Source of the DNA: Actinomycetota bacterium
GTDB lineage: Bacteria; Actinomycetota; Acidimicrobiia; Acidimicrobiales; RAAP-2
Length of the DNA: 64,000 nt
Assembly: GCA_021324355.1 (NCBI GenBank)
Contig: JAJPJD010000018.1
Span: forward strand, 1 to 64,000
Direction of reading: 5' to 3'
Shown here: piece after piece, positions 25,700-34,619 of the stretch
How positions within the stretch are numbered: the stretch's first letter is position 1
Layout of the letters: each line of letters starts with the position of its first letter
Made by a program: the position numbers and the translations under genes
The notes under the pieces: generated by a model
Told to the model about the DNA's origin: nothing
Seen by the model: only the letters and a program-made list of their open reading frames with translations
Database searches by the model: none

Positions 25700-27070
25700 T
25701 CAGAGCGGCGTGCTGGTCCGAGCCTCGTCGACCAGGGTGTCGGCCTCGCTCGGGCGGAGCACTCCGGCTGCGACAGCAGCCTTGGCCGCAGCCTCGAAGC
25801 GGGTCAGGTACCCGTTGCGATCACCATAGAGAGCGACCAGGACCTCGCGAGTGAAGGGCTCGTGGAGACCGTCGAGACCGGCCAGTCCGGTCTCGGGGCT
25901 GATCCCGGTGTTGTGGGCGATCGGGACCTCGATGCCGGGCAGGCGAACGCCACCGCGGGCGTTGCCGTGTTCGTCCCGTTCGATGGTGGGCGGATCGGTT
26001 GCCAGCACTGCGATCGGCGGCTGGGATGGAGGCGGCGGACCGCCCGCAGCCCAACGTCGAAGGTGGTCGAGCGCAGCCGACGCCGCCGGGACGTAGGAGA
26101 TGTGCGAGGGCTCGTGGAGGCTCTCGCGCATCGGCACACCGTCTCGCTCGCACTTGGCCGCCCGCCGGGCTCGCTGTGAGGCCGACACATGGGAGGCCCC
26201 CGCCACCTCCCAGAAGCAGAATCGATCGGAGTCCGGCTGCCGGGCCGGATAGTAGGCGAGGGTCTCGGTCTCGGAATTGACCACCATGATCCGGGCCTCA
26301 AGGTCGTCTCGGATCCGAGTCCTGGTCCGAAAGACCGGGGCAGGTCGCGGAGCGTTGGCATCAAAGACCTGGTCGTCGTCGATCGACGCGCCACTGCCGA
26401 AGTGGATGAGGACGAGGAAGCCGTCGAACGCGCTGGTAAGTGGCTGGACCGCGTTGATGTAGGTGGCCAGCCGGGCGGCCGACTGCGACGCCCCCAGGGC
26501 CAGCACCTGTTCGACCTGCAACCCGGCAAGGGGGTCCGACGGACCGGAGGGACGGTGCCGGCCCACCGCCTGCGCGCACGCGGTGAAGATGCCGTAGGAG
26601 AAGCGATCACCGGGGTGCCGGAGGCTGCCGTAGCGGTCAGGGTCCCAGGCCCGCAAGCCATGGGGTTCGGTTCCCACTCCGTCGATGCCGACTGCCTGAA
26701 CCGATGCCTGGACGTAAGCGTACCCCTCCTCCAGGATGCTGGGGAGCTCGGCCAGCAGCTCGTATCCGGCGGTCACGTTGTTCCAACCGACGACCACTGT
26801 CCCGTTGAACCGAGTGGGGTCCACTGGCCGCTGGACCAGGATCCGGGTGCGGAAGGGCGCGCTGCCAGCGGGCTCAACCGCCCAGAGGCCGTCGGGGCCG
26901 AACTCGGCCGTCGGCCGGTACGCGGTCGCCTCGCCCTCCACGAAGCGCTCCTCCTCCACGTACCCGGCAGCCGCCAGGTCGTCCATCGACGCAGCGAACG
27001 GCCAGCCCCGTTGACCTCCGGTCACCGGGGGCGACACCGAAGGCAATGCCGTCTTGGGCTCTGGACTCAC
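25700..27070 (-). CDS. Alpha/beta-hydrolase-domain protein (Abhydrolase_10 type)
   Basis: A 456-residue protein of the large alpha/beta hydrolase group that opens with YVEEERFVEGEATAYRP and FRTRILVQRPVDPTRFNGTVVVGWNNVTAGYE. The nucleophile elbow is probably ALGASQSAARL, with Ser in G-A-S-Q-S; HVSASQRARRAAKC and GGVRLPGIEVPIA are further family-like regions. A likely esterase or thioesterase on a bulky substrate. Its GTG overlaps the stop of the enoyl-CoA hydratase gene (GTGA), making it the fourth cistron of the run dehydrogenase-thiolase-hydratase-hydrolase. The coupling suggests it hydrolyses an ester or CoA thioester in the same pathway. Confidence 0.75.
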   Translation of the reverse strand: MSPEPKTALPSVSPPVTGGQRGWPFAASMDDLAAAGYVEEERFVEGEATAYRPTAEFGPDGLWAVEPAGSAPFRTRILVQRPVDPTRFNGTVVVGWNNVTAGYELLAELPSILEEGYAYVQASVQAVGIDGVGTEPHGLRAWDPDRYGSLRHPGDRFSYGIFTACAQAVGRHRPSGPSDPLAGLQVEQVLALGASQSAARLATYINAVQPLTSAFDGFLVLIHFGSGASIDDDQVFDANAPRPAPVFRTRTRIRDDLEARIMVVNSETETLAYYPARQPDSDRFCFWEVAGASHVSASQRARRAAKCERDGVPMRESLHEPSHISYVPAASAALDHLRRWAAGGPPPPSQPPIAVLATDPPTIERDEHGNARGGVRLPGIEVPIAHNTGISPETGLAGLDGLHEPFTREVLVALYGDRNGYLTRFEAAAKAAVAAGVLRPSEADTLVDEARTSTPL

Positions 27071-27864
27071 GTGCCGGTGAAGTGTGGTGGTCGCCGTTCG
27101 CGGAAGCTGGCGATCGACTCGGCCAGGTCATTGGGGGCCCGGCGTGCGTAGCCCAGCCCGGCGGTCTCGTAGAGGAGCGCTTCGTGCAGCGCCACGTTGA
27201 TGTTGTGCTGCAGCACCCGCTTGGCCGACTGAATTGCAAGCGGCGGCAGGGAGGCGATGCTGGTTGCCAGCTCCACCGCCGCATCCAGCGCCCCCTCGCC
27301 CTCAGCCAGCCGGTCGAGCAGCCCCAGCCGGTAGGCCTCCTCGGCACCCACGTCGCGGCTGGTAAAGATCAGGTCGGCGGCCCGCGCATAGCCCACGATC
27401 CTGGGCAGGAAGTAGCTCATGCCCGAGTCGGGGCTCAGGGACCGTTCGGCGAAGACCGTGCGGAACCGACTCCGGCTGTCGCCGGTCCGCAGGTCGCACG
27501 CCAGGGCGAGGCTCATGCCGGCCCCGGCCGCGACGCCGTTCACCGCTGCCATGGTCGGTTTGGCGATCCCCGAGACGGCCAGCGCCTGGCGACCGACCCA
27601 GCCCAGCTCATCCAGCCGCTCGCTGTGGCTCTGCTCGGAAAGCTCCCGCCGGCGTCCGCCGCCGCTCAGGTCGACCCCCGAGCAGAAGCCCCTTCCGGCC
27701 CCGGTGATCACCAGGGTCCAGATGCTGTCGTCGTCGTTGACCTCCCGGCACAACCCAAGCAGTTCGGCCGAGAGCTCAGCGCTCAGAGCGTTGAGCCGTT
27801 CTGGCCGGTTGAGCGTGGCCACCGCGACGTGACCATCGCGCTCGAGGCCAAGGATCTCGCTCAC
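27067..27864 (-). CDS. Enoyl-CoA hydratase/isomerase family protein
   Basis: A 265-residue crotonase. HVAVATLNRPERLNALS is the start of the fold; GAGRGFCSGVDLSG forms the first oxyanion loop and AAVNGVAAGAGMSLALACDL the second. At the catalytic Glu positions it has FAERSLSPDSGMSYFLPRIVG: a Glu near the first and Asp at the second, as in PaaG-like members, so it may be an isomerase or a special hydratase rather than a standard short-chain hydratase. GTG start; the thiolase stop is 13 bases upstream, and the next gene overlaps, so it is within one operon. Confidence 0.85.
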   Translation of the reverse strand: MSEILGLERDGHVAVATLNRPERLNALSAELSAELLGLCREVNDDDSIWTLVITGAGRGFCSGVDLSGGGRRRELSEQSHSERLDELGWVGRQALAVSGIAKPTMAAVNGVAAGAGMSLALACDLRTGDSRSRFRTVFAERSLSPDSGMSYFLPRIVGYARAADLIFTSRDVGAEEAYRLGLLDRLAEGEGALDAAVELATSIASLPPLAIQSAKRVLQHNINVALHEALLYETAGLGYARRAPNDLAESIASFRERRPPHFTGT

Positions 27865-27877
27865 CGGAGAGCCGCCG

Positions 27878-29074
27878 TCAGTTGAGCCGCTCGATGATCA
27901 TCGCCATGGCCATCCCGCCAGCAGCGCACATGGTCTCCAGCCCGATCGACTTGTCGAGGGTCTGGAGGTCGTTGATGAGGGTGGTCATGATCCTGGCCCC
28001 GGTCATCCCGAAGGGGTGGCCCAGAGCGATGGCTCCCCCGTGCGGGTTCAGCTGGTTCTCGATGTCGATCCCGGTCTCCCGGCACACCGGCAGCACCTGG
28101 GCCGCGAACGCCTCGTTCAGCTCGACGACGTCCACGTCCGAGAGCTTCATGTTGGCCGCTTCTAGAACCTTGGGCACGGCGTCGATCGGGGCCACCCCCA
28201 TGATCTCGGGATCGTTGCCGCTGATAGCCGAAGCCACGATCCGGGCCAACGGCTTGAGCCCGAGTTGGTTGGCCCTGGTACGGCTCATGACCAGGACGGC
28301 AGCTGCGCCGTCGTTGAGGGGACAGGCGTTGCCGGCGGTGACGGTGCCACCTTCCTTGAAGGCCGGCTGGAGCTCGGCCAGACGCTCCAGGGTTGTGCCA
28401 GGGCGGGGCCCGTCATCCTTGCTGACGACGGTGCCGTCCTCTTTGGTCACCGGGGTGATCTCCCGGTCGAAGAACCCTGCTGCCTGGGCCGCCACCGCCC
28501 GGTCCTGGCTGAGCTTGGCGAACGCGTCCTGGTCCTCCCGGGTGACGTGGAACCGCTCGGCGACGTTCTCGGCGGTCAGGCCCATGGGGATGTAGACGTT
28601 GGGGAAGGCCGGGTCCCGACCGGTCAGCTTCGGGTTGAGGCCCCCGGGCCCGATCCCCCGGCCGCGCGGCGGCGGTGCCTCGCCTTCGGGGGCCGGAGGT
28701 CGGGAGCTCTTCTCCACCCCGGCGGCGATGTAGGTGTGACCCTCACCCGCTTTGATCGCATGGGCTGCAGTCCGGATGGACTGCAGGCTGGACGAGCAGA
28801 AGCGGTTCAAGGTGAGCCCTGGGACGCTCAGCGGGAACCCAGCCAGGATCCCGGCGGTGCGGGCGATGCTGAACCCGGTCTCGCCCTGCTGAGCGACGTT
28901 GCCGCAGATGATGTCGGAGACGTCGGCCCGGTCGACTTCTGGGACCTTGTCCATCAGGGCGTTGAGGATGAACGCCATGAGCTCGTCGGCGCGGTAGTCG
29001 ACCAGCGAGCCCTTGTTGGCTCGGCCGATGGGGCTGCGAGCAGTTGCAACGATGACAGCTTCTTCTTCGGGCAC
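27878..29074 (-). CDS. Acetyl-CoA acyltransferase (thiolase)
   Basis: A 398-residue thiolase from a GTG at 29074 with GAGGAG upstream; the open frame continues to 29851, but there it is antisense-like. It has AVIVATARSPIG at the N-terminus, the nucleophilic Cys93 in TLNRFCSSSLQS, the substrate-loop NEAFAAQVL, His in ALGHPFGMTGARI and the second active Cys in ETMCAAGGMAMAM. It cleaves a 3-ketoacyl-CoA with CoA. It sits between an acyl-CoA dehydrogenase and an enoyl-CoA hydratase in an operon, giving three beta-oxidation activities in a row; no 3-hydroxyacyl-CoA dehydrogenase is present here. Confidence 0.92.
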   Translation of the reverse strand: MPEEEAVIVATARSPIGRANKGSLVDYRADELMAFILNALMDKVPEVDRADVSDIICGNVAQQGETGFSIARTAGILAGFPLSVPGLTLNRFCSSSLQSIRTAAHAIKAGEGHTYIAAGVEKSSRPPAPEGEAPPPRGRGIGPGGLNPKLTGRDPAFPNVYIPMGLTAENVAERFHVTREDQDAFAKLSQDRAVAAQAAGFFDREITPVTKEDGTVVSKDDGPRPGTTLERLAELQPAFKEGGTVTAGNACPLNDGAAAVLVMSRTRANQLGLKPLARIVASAISGNDPEIMGVAPIDAVPKVLEAANMKLSDVDVVELNEAFAAQVLPVCRETGIDIENQLNPHGGAIALGHPFGMTGARIMTTLINDLQTLDKSIGLETMCAAGGMAMAMIIERLN

Positions 29075-29133
29075 TCGGTGCTCCTCGTCTCGTAATGGTT
29101 GGTCTGGATGGATCAGGTCTTTGGGCGGTTCTC

Positions 29134-30354
29134 CTAGCCGACTGCCGGCTCCTTGGGGAGACCGAGGGCCCGTTCGCCGATGATGTTGTGCTGGATCTCG
29201 CTCGTGCCCGAGAAGATCGTCCCTGCCCGGCTGCCGAGGAAGACCTGCTGCCAGCGGTCGGTGCGGTAGCCGGGACCCTCCGGACGAATCATCCCCTGGG
29301 CTCCGAGCAGGTTGATGGCGATGTTGCCGAACCGCTTGTGGTACTCGGACCAGAACAGCTTGTTCACGCTCGCCTCCGGGCCCGGCTCCCGCTTGGCCGC
29401 CAGGGTCGACAGCAGACGCAGGCCCGAGTACCGCATGAGCTGGACATGGGTGTAGGCCCAGGCGAGGTCCTGGCGGACGAGGGGATCCTTGTCGGCCGAG
29501 AGCTTGCGGGCGGTGTCGACCAGGTCCCAGAACTCGCGCTCGTAGCGGAGGTGCTGGGTCGTTGCCCGGCCGCCCCGCTCGTTGCCCAGCGTGGTCATTG
29601 CCACCCGCCAGCCGTTGTTGAGGCCGCCGATGACGTTGAACAACGGTGCTCGAGCACCGTCGATGAACTCCTGGCAGAACCCGCTCGCCCCGGACATCTG
29701 GCGCAGTGGCCGCAGGTCGATGCCGTTGCTCGAGCCATCCTCCCGCTTCATTGGGACGAGGACGTATGACAACCCTCGGTGCTTGGGGGCGTCGGGGTCG
29801 GTGCGGCACAGGATGAAGATCGTGTTGGCTCGGTGGGCGCCCGATGTCCACACCTTCTGGCCGGTGATGACCACCTCGTCACCGTCCACCACGCCGCGAG
29901 TCTCCACACCGGCGAGGTCCGACCCGTGGTCGGGCTCGGAGAACCCCTGGCAGTACCGGTCGGTCCCGTCGATGATCCGGGGCAGGAAGTACGCCTTCTG
30001 CTCTTCGGTCCCGTGGACGATGATCGAGGGGCCGACCAGCGACTCGCCCATGCCCCGGACCACCCTGGGCATGCCGGCCCGGTCGAACTCCTCGTTCAAG
30101 ATGGCCATCTCGACCCCCGACAGCCCCCGGCCCCCGACCTCTTCGGGCCATTGGGGACAGATCAGGCGCTCTTTGGCCAGGGCCGCCTCCCACTCGCTCC
30201 ACGCCGCCGCCCTGGTCTCGGACTCCGGCTCGGCCTGGCCGGCGTACCCGGCCATCTCGTCCTGGCCGGCCAGCTCCTCGATCCGGTGCTCAGCCAGGAA
30301 GGTCCTGATCTCGTCGCGGAAGGCTCGCAGTTCGGGTCCGAGGTCGAGTTCCAT
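29134..30354 (-). CDS. Acyl-CoA dehydrogenase family protein
   Basis: A 406-residue flavoprotein, starting at the ATG at 30354 with GGGGGGAA upstream (a second in-frame start lies at 30378). It has GFSEPDHGSDLAGVETRG and VITGQKVWTSGAHRANTIFILCRTD (flavin and substrate contacts) and ends FSGTSEIQHNIIGERALGLPKEP. It introduces a 2,3 double bond in an acyl-CoA. The SGTSEIQ sequence lacks the EGT Glu of short-chain enzymes; such members often form heteromeric steroid-type dehydrogenases. First gene of the operon running to 25700. Confidence 0.88.
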   Translation of the reverse strand: MELDLGPELRAFRDEIRTFLAEHRIEELAGQDEMAGYAGQAEPESETRAAAWSEWEAALAKERLICPQWPEEVGGRGLSGVEMAILNEEFDRAGMPRVVRGMGESLVGPSIIVHGTEEQKAYFLPRIIDGTDRYCQGFSEPDHGSDLAGVETRGVVDGDEVVITGQKVWTSGAHRANTIFILCRTDPDAPKHRGLSYVLVPMKREDGSSNGIDLRPLRQMSGASGFCQEFIDGARAPLFNVIGGLNNGWRVAMTTLGNERGGRATTQHLRYEREFWDLVDTARKLSADKDPLVRQDLAWAYTHVQLMRYSGLRLLSTLAAKREPGPEASVNKLFWSEYHKRFGNIAINLLGAQGMIRPEGPGYRTDRWQQVFLGSRAGTIFSGTSEIQHNIIGERALGLPKEPAVG

Positions 30355-30684
30355 GTTCCCCCCTTTCGCGGTGGACAATCCCAGAAATTAGCCCCTGATC
30401 GGCCTCCGCACACTTTGGACGAATCCCTGGTGGGAGGAGGTGGGAACGGTTTCGAGCGTGGGGTGGCGCGTTTGTTGGGGACCCAGTCGGGTATATCTGG
30501 GGTGGCGGGCACGTCCCGTCAGCCACAAGCGCACGCGGCCCCTGGTCCACCCCCCGGACTCCAGGGGTCGTTGCGCGTCGGGTCATGATCGGGGAGTGAT
30601 GCCGGGACCGGCTGGGTATGCGGACAAGGCCGTGATCCCGCCCCGTGTCCCCTCCGCCCCCGGCCGACGAACTCGGCTCCACCG
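30355..30684. other. Divergent promoter region, no gene recognised
   Basis: This 330-base stretch separates the divergent acyl-CoA dehydrogenase (minus) and MFS exporter (plus). It should hold both promoters. A less G+C-rich patch around 30380-30420 (CAGAAATTAGCCCC) could contain the minus-strand -10 element. Nothing else was recognised. Confidence 0.4.
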
Positions 30685-32379
30685 GTGACCGGCGGCCCTG
30701 CGGCCGAGGCCTCGGGAGCCCCGGCCGGCCTTGAGGTCAGCGCCCAGGGGCTCGGGTCGCCAGCCCAGGCAGTCGCCCTCGCCACCCTGTGCGTGGTCCT
30801 GTTCCTCACGTTCCTCGACAACACGATCGTGAGTGTGGGGCTGGCCGACGTCCAGCAGAGCCTGCACGCCGGAGTCACGTCGCTTCAGTGGGTGGTGAAC
30901 GGCTACGCCCTCACCTTTGCTGCGTTCATGCTCGCCGCGGGGTCCCTCGGAGACCTGCTGGGGCGGCGCCGGGTGATGCTCGTCGGGATCGGCGTGTTCT
31001 GCGCCGGCTCGGTCCTGGCGGCGATGAGCCCCGACGTCGCCACGCTCATCGGTGGGCGGGTCGTGATGGGCCTGGGAGCGGCCGCTTCTGAGCCCGGGAC
31101 GCTGTCCATCCTCCGCCACGTCTACCCGGACCGCCGGACTCGGGCCGACGCCCTCGGGGTGTGGGCGGCGGTGGCGGGCCTGGCCCTGGCCCTGGGACCG
31201 GTGGTCGGCGGCGCCATGGTCGGTCTGAGCAGCTGGCGGGACATCTTTTGGTTCAACCTGTTCGTCGGGGTGGTCGCGTTCGCGATGTCGGTGGCCTTCG
31301 TCCCCGAGACCGCGGACCCACAAGGCCGCCGGATCGACGTGCCAGGGATCGCCCTCGGGGCGGTGGCGCTGGCCGCCGGGTCCTTCGCGGTGATCCAGGG
31401 AGAGGAGTCCGGCTACACGACCTGGTGGATCGTGGCCCTCTTCGCCTTGGCGGTGCTGAGCGCGGCGGTCTTCGTGGCGGTCGAGCGGAGGGTGGCGAGC
31501 CCCCTGGTCGAACCCTCCATGCTGGCAGTTCCCTCGGTCGCCGGAGCCAATGTGGTGGCCTTTGCGGCCTACTTCGGGATCTTCTCGATCTTCTTCTTCA
31601 CTGCGTTGTACCTGCAGGTGGTCGTGGGCGTGAGCCCCTACCGGACTGCCGTCGACTTCGTGCCCATGGCGGCGGCACTCATCGTCGCCTCGCTGTTCAC
31701 CGGCTGGTGGGTGGCTCGCTCTGGTCCGCGCCTGCCGATGACGGTCGGCTGCTTGTTGGCGGCAGCCGGCGTGCTCACGACCGGAGCGCTCCTCGACCCT
31801 CAGGTGGGCCTGGGGACCCTGGGCTGGGTCCTTCCGCTGGCGGGGGCGGGCTTCGGGATCGCCGCGGTGCCGATGGCCTCGACCCCGCTGTCGGTGGTCC
31901 CGCCCGAGCGTTCGGGGATGGCCGCGTCGGCAACGAACACCAGCCGGGAGCTTGGGGCGGTCTTCGGCGTGGCCGTCCTAGGGTCCATCGTGAACGCCCG
32001 GTTGACCGGCGACCTCGCCGTCAAGCTCCGAGCGATTGGGATCCCGCCCAAGTTCCAGGCTCTCGTCCTCCAGGCGGTGACCAGTGGCGGGCTTTCCTCC
32101 GGCCAGGCCGCTCGGGCCCAGCACTCGAGCAACGCCGCGGTGGCCCGGCTCGCCAGCCGGATCGTCCATGCCGCCTATGGGGCATTCGGCTCCGGACTGC
32201 ACACCTCGCTCGAAGTCGCCGGGGCGCTGCTGTGCCTGGCCGCGCTGGTCGCCGCCCTCACGGTGCGGCCGCGGATGCCTCCGGCCGAGGACGGCGTGGG
32301 TGCCGCCGCGGTCGGAGGACCATCCCCCCCGCCGCGTGAGGCGAGCCCGTCGGTGGACCGGCTCGCCACCGGGAGCTAG
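30685..32379 (+). CDS. MFS multidrug exporter, DHA2 (14-TM) family
   Basis: A 564-residue transporter. After a short N-terminal tail, the first helices give FLTFLDNTIVSVGLADVQQSL (motif D1 of DHA2 drug:H+ antiporters), then LQWVVNGYALTFAAFMLAAGSLGDLLGRRR (motif A) in pieces, and LALGPVVGGAMVGLSSWRDIFWFNL (motif C). The protein length fits 14 helices. It begins at a GTG and is alone on this strand; its TAG shares CTAG with the converging MaoC gene. Likely exports a hydrophobic compound using the proton gradient; the substrate cannot be told from sequence. Confidence 0.88.
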   Translation: MTGGPAAEASGAPAGLEVSAQGLGSPAQAVALATLCVVLFLTFLDNTIVSVGLADVQQSLHAGVTSLQWVVNGYALTFAAFMLAAGSLGDLLGRRRVMLVGIGVFCAGSVLAAMSPDVATLIGGRVVMGLGAAASEPGTLSILRHVYPDRRTRADALGVWAAVAGLALALGPVVGGAMVGLSSWRDIFWFNLFVGVVAFAMSVAFVPETADPQGRRIDVPGIALGAVALAAGSFAVIQGEESGYTTWWIVALFALAVLSAAVFVAVERRVASPLVEPSMLAVPSVAGANVVAFAAYFGIFSIFFFTALYLQVVVGVSPYRTAVDFVPMAAALIVASLFTGWWVARSGPRLPMTVGCLLAAAGVLTTGALLDPQVGLGTLGWVLPLAGAGFGIAAVPMASTPLSVVPPERSGMAASATNTSRELGAVFGVAVLGSIVNARLTGDLAVKLRAIGIPPKFQALVLQAVTSGGLSSGQAARAQHSSNAAVARLASRIVHAAYGAFGSGLHTSLEVAGALLCLAALVAALTVRPRMPPAEDGVGAAAVGGPSPPPREASPSVDRLATGS

Positions 32380-32798
32380 GGGTCGAGGCGCGCCGAGGCG
32401 GTGCCGGACAAGACTCGGTCACCGGCCTCGTTGACGGTGACCACCGAGAAGCGGGCAACCTTTCCCTGGTCGGTGTCCTCGATCGCCTCGACGGTGGCGG
32501 TCGCGGTCAGCGTGTCGCCCGGCCACACCTGCTTTTCGAACCGGGCGCCGTAGGAGAGGAGACGCCCGTCGCCGGCCCAGTCTGTGAGCAGCCTCCCAGT
32601 GAGGCCCATGGTCAGCATCCCGTGGGCGAACACGGAGGGAAACCCGGCCACCTGGGTCGTGTACACCTCGTCGGTGTGGAGCGGGTTGTAGTCGCCCGAG
32701 GCCCCCGCGTACTGCACGATCTGGGTCCGAGAGAGGTTGGTGACGACGACCTCGCTGCGGGAGTCGCCGACCTTGAGCGCTGATGCCGACAGTGCCAT
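32376..32798 (-). CDS. MaoC-like hot-dog dehydratase (HadB type)
   Basis: A 140-residue single hot-dog domain from an ATG with AGGAGG upstream. The hydratase-2 motif is present: GASGDYNPLHTDEVYTTQ with catalytic Asp and His, followed by FAHGMLTMGLTGRLL and FEKQVWPGDTLTATA. Such proteins hydrate 2-enoyl-CoA or dehydrate 3-hydroxyacyl-thioesters. It lies 8 bases after the HadA-like partner, and the pair resembles the HadA/HadB heterodimers of mycobacteria, in which the B type carries the catalytic residues. Confidence 0.87.
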   Translation of the reverse strand: MALSASALKVGDSRSEVVVTNLSRTQIVQYAGASGDYNPLHTDEVYTTQVAGFPSVFAHGMLTMGLTGRLLTDWAGDGRLLSYGARFEKQVWPGDTLTATATVEAIEDTDQGKVARFSVVTVNEAGDRVLSGTASARLDP

Positions 32799-32806
32799 GG
32801 TGCCTC

Positions 32807-33322
32807 CTAGCTGCGCTGGGCCGGGCCGCTGGTCCGCACCCCGACCCCCCGAGCCGTGACCACCAGGTTTCCCTGGGCGTCTCGCCACTCGGTGATGGTC
32901 TCGCTGAAGACCAGGTGGCCTGAGCGGCCCTCCCGTTCCCAGGTCTTGCCCTCCTTGTTGGTGGGCGTGAGGACGTCGCCCGGTCGGATTGGGCGGTGGT
33001 ACTCGAAGTGCTGCTCGGCGTGGAGGCCGACGCCGCCACCACCGCCTCTGCGGCCGCCGCCGGCTGCCTCCTCGGGCGGCGCGGCGTTGGAGCCGGTCGG
33101 TCCCTTGCCGGAGCCGAACCAGTACTGGCCGATCTTGGGCCGCAGGAAGTAGTCCGGGTTGAACTGGGCGCTGGCCTGGATGAAGGTCGGGGGGGCGATG
33201 ATCCCACCTACCTCGGTCGACCGAGCAGCTTCCTCGTCGTAGTAGACCGGATTGGGGTCACCGATCGCTCGGGCGAACATCATGATGTGGCCCGCCTCGA
33301 CCGGGAAGCTCCACTGCGCCAT
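32807..33322 (-). CDS. MaoC-like N-terminal-domain dehydratase (HadA type) with Gly-rich insert
   Basis: A 171-residue protein starting at 33322 (MAQWSFPVEAG) after GAGGAGG. It matches the MaoC_dehydrat_N/FAS1 dehydratase family: IMMFARAIGDPNPVYYDEEAA and GGIIAPPTFIQASAQFNPD, then EYHRPIRPGDVLTPTN. It lacks the catalytic Asp/His of its neighbour, as HadA-type subunits do, and likely stabilises or binds the acyl chain. Between residues about 78 and 97 there is an unusual Ala/Gly-rich insert (AAPPEEAAGGGRRGGGGG) not expected in the family. Cotranscribed with the HadB-like gene. Confidence 0.83.
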   Translation of the reverse strand: MAQWSFPVEAGHIMMFARAIGDPNPVYYDEEAARSTEVGGIIAPPTFIQASAQFNPDYFLRPKIGQYWFGSGKGPTGSNAAPPEEAAGGGRRGGGGGVGLHAEQHFEYHRPIRPGDVLTPTNKEGKTWEREGRSGHLVFSETITEWRDAQGNLVVTARGVGVRTSGPAQRS

Positions 33323-33447
33323 CTTCCACCTCCTCGGGGATCGACCGCGCCTGGGCCGACCGGGCGGCCAGGCTAGTCCGTCGGCACCCACCCTAGAATC
33401 GGGCGCTCACGGAGGGGGCCTGAGGCCATGCCGGAGAGGAGGGCGCG

Positions 33448-34605
33448 GTGAACAGTGCCGACTTCGCCCAGAACGTCTCGGTCACAAAGGAGTTCGTCCG
33501 AGACCGGGTCGTGCCGGCCGAGGACGAGATCGAAGAACGTGACGCGGTCCCCGACGACATCCGCCAGAGCGCCAAGGACCTGGGGCTCTATGGCTTCGCG
33601 ATCCCGCAAGCCTACGGCGGGCTGGGCCTCAACCTGGAGGAGGAGGTCCAGCTGGTCTTCGAGCTCGGCTATACGACGCCCGCCCTCCGTTCGATGTTCG
33701 GGACCAACAACGGGATCGCCGGGCACGTCCTCCTGGAGGGCGGGACCGAGGACCAGAAGCGGGAGTGGCTCCCGAAACTGGCCAGCGGCGAGCTGACCGC
33801 CTCGTTCGCGCTCACCGAGGCCGAAGCCGGCTCCGACCCCTCGACCCTCACCACGAGGGCAGAACGGGACGGGGACACCTGGGTGCTGAACGGCTCGAAG
33901 CGGTACATCACCAACGCGCCGATTGCCGACGTCTTCATGGTCTTCGCCCGGACCGATGCCGCGGCGAAGGCGACCCGCGGCATCTCAACCTTTCTGGTCC
34001 CCCGGGACACCCCGGGGCTCACCGTCGGACCCAAGGACCGCAAGATGGGCCAGTCCGGTGCTTGGACGTCGGAGGTCTTCTTCGACGACGTGCGAGTCGA
34101 CGGCTCGGCGGTGGTGGGTGGCGAGGAGGGGGTCGGCCGGGGATATGCCACCGCCATGCGGTGCCTGGCCCACGGCCGCGCCCACATGGCGGCGTGCTGC
34201 GTGGGGCTGGCCAGCCGGCTGGTGGACGAGTCGGTCCGCTACGCGCAGGAGCGCCGCCAGTCGGGCCGTCCCATCGGCAGCTTCCAGCTGGTCCAGGGCC
34301 TCATCGCGGACTCAGTGACCGAGTACCTCGCCGGCCGGGCCCTCACCTTGGAGGTTGCAAGGGCCTACGACGCCGGCACCGATCGCAAGCTCGGGCCGTC
34401 GGCCGCCAAGTACTTCTGTTCGGAGATGGTCGGTCGGGTGGCCGACCGGGCGGTGCAGATCCACGGCGGCGCGGGGTACATGCGCGGGGTGCCGGTCGAG
34501 CGCTTCTATCGAGACGCCCGCCTGTTCCGCATCTTCGAGGGGACGAGCCAGATCCAGCAGATCATCATCGCCCGGGCCGCCCTCGGTGCTGCCGCCGACG
34601 GGTAG
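33448..34605 (+). CDS. Short-chain-type acyl-CoA dehydrogenase
   Basis: A 385-residue enzyme from a GTG with GAGAGGAGGG upstream. Full family pattern: FALTEAEAGSDPSTLTTRAE, WVLNGSKRYITNAPIADVFMVFART, and the C-terminal catalytic region RLFRIFEGTSQIQQIIIARAALG, where the Glu of EGTSQIQ is the base. GRVADRAVQIHGGAGYM is also conserved. Unlike the other two acyl-CoA dehydrogenases here it is of the BCD/ACADM class. It converges on a thiolase gene, with both stops embedded in one hairpin. Confidence 0.92.
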   Translation: MNSADFAQNVSVTKEFVRDRVVPAEDEIEERDAVPDDIRQSAKDLGLYGFAIPQAYGGLGLNLEEEVQLVFELGYTTPALRSMFGTNNGIAGHVLLEGGTEDQKREWLPKLASGELTASFALTEAEAGSDPSTLTTRAERDGDTWVLNGSKRYITNAPIADVFMVFARTDAAAKATRGISTFLVPRDTPGLTVGPKDRKMGQSGAWTSEVFFDDVRVDGSAVVGGEEGVGRGYATAMRCLAHGRAHMAACCVGLASRLVDESVRYAQERRQSGRPIGSFQLVQGLIADSVTEYLAGRALTLEVARAYDAGTDRKLGPSAAKYFCSEMVGRVADRAVQIHGGAGYMRGVPVERFYRDARLFRIFEGTSQIQQIIIARAALGAAADG

Positions 34606-34619
34606 GGTACCGGCCCTAC
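34602..34619. terminator. Hairpin containing the stop codons of two convergent genes
   Basis: GTAGGG (34602-34607) pairs with CCCTAC (34614-34619) around a 6-base loop. The TAG of the acyl-CoA dehydrogenase (34603-34605) and the TAG of the thiolase (34618-34616, minus) are the two arms of the stem. A short, compact bidirectional terminator candidate; 6 bp is modest. Confidence 0.4.
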
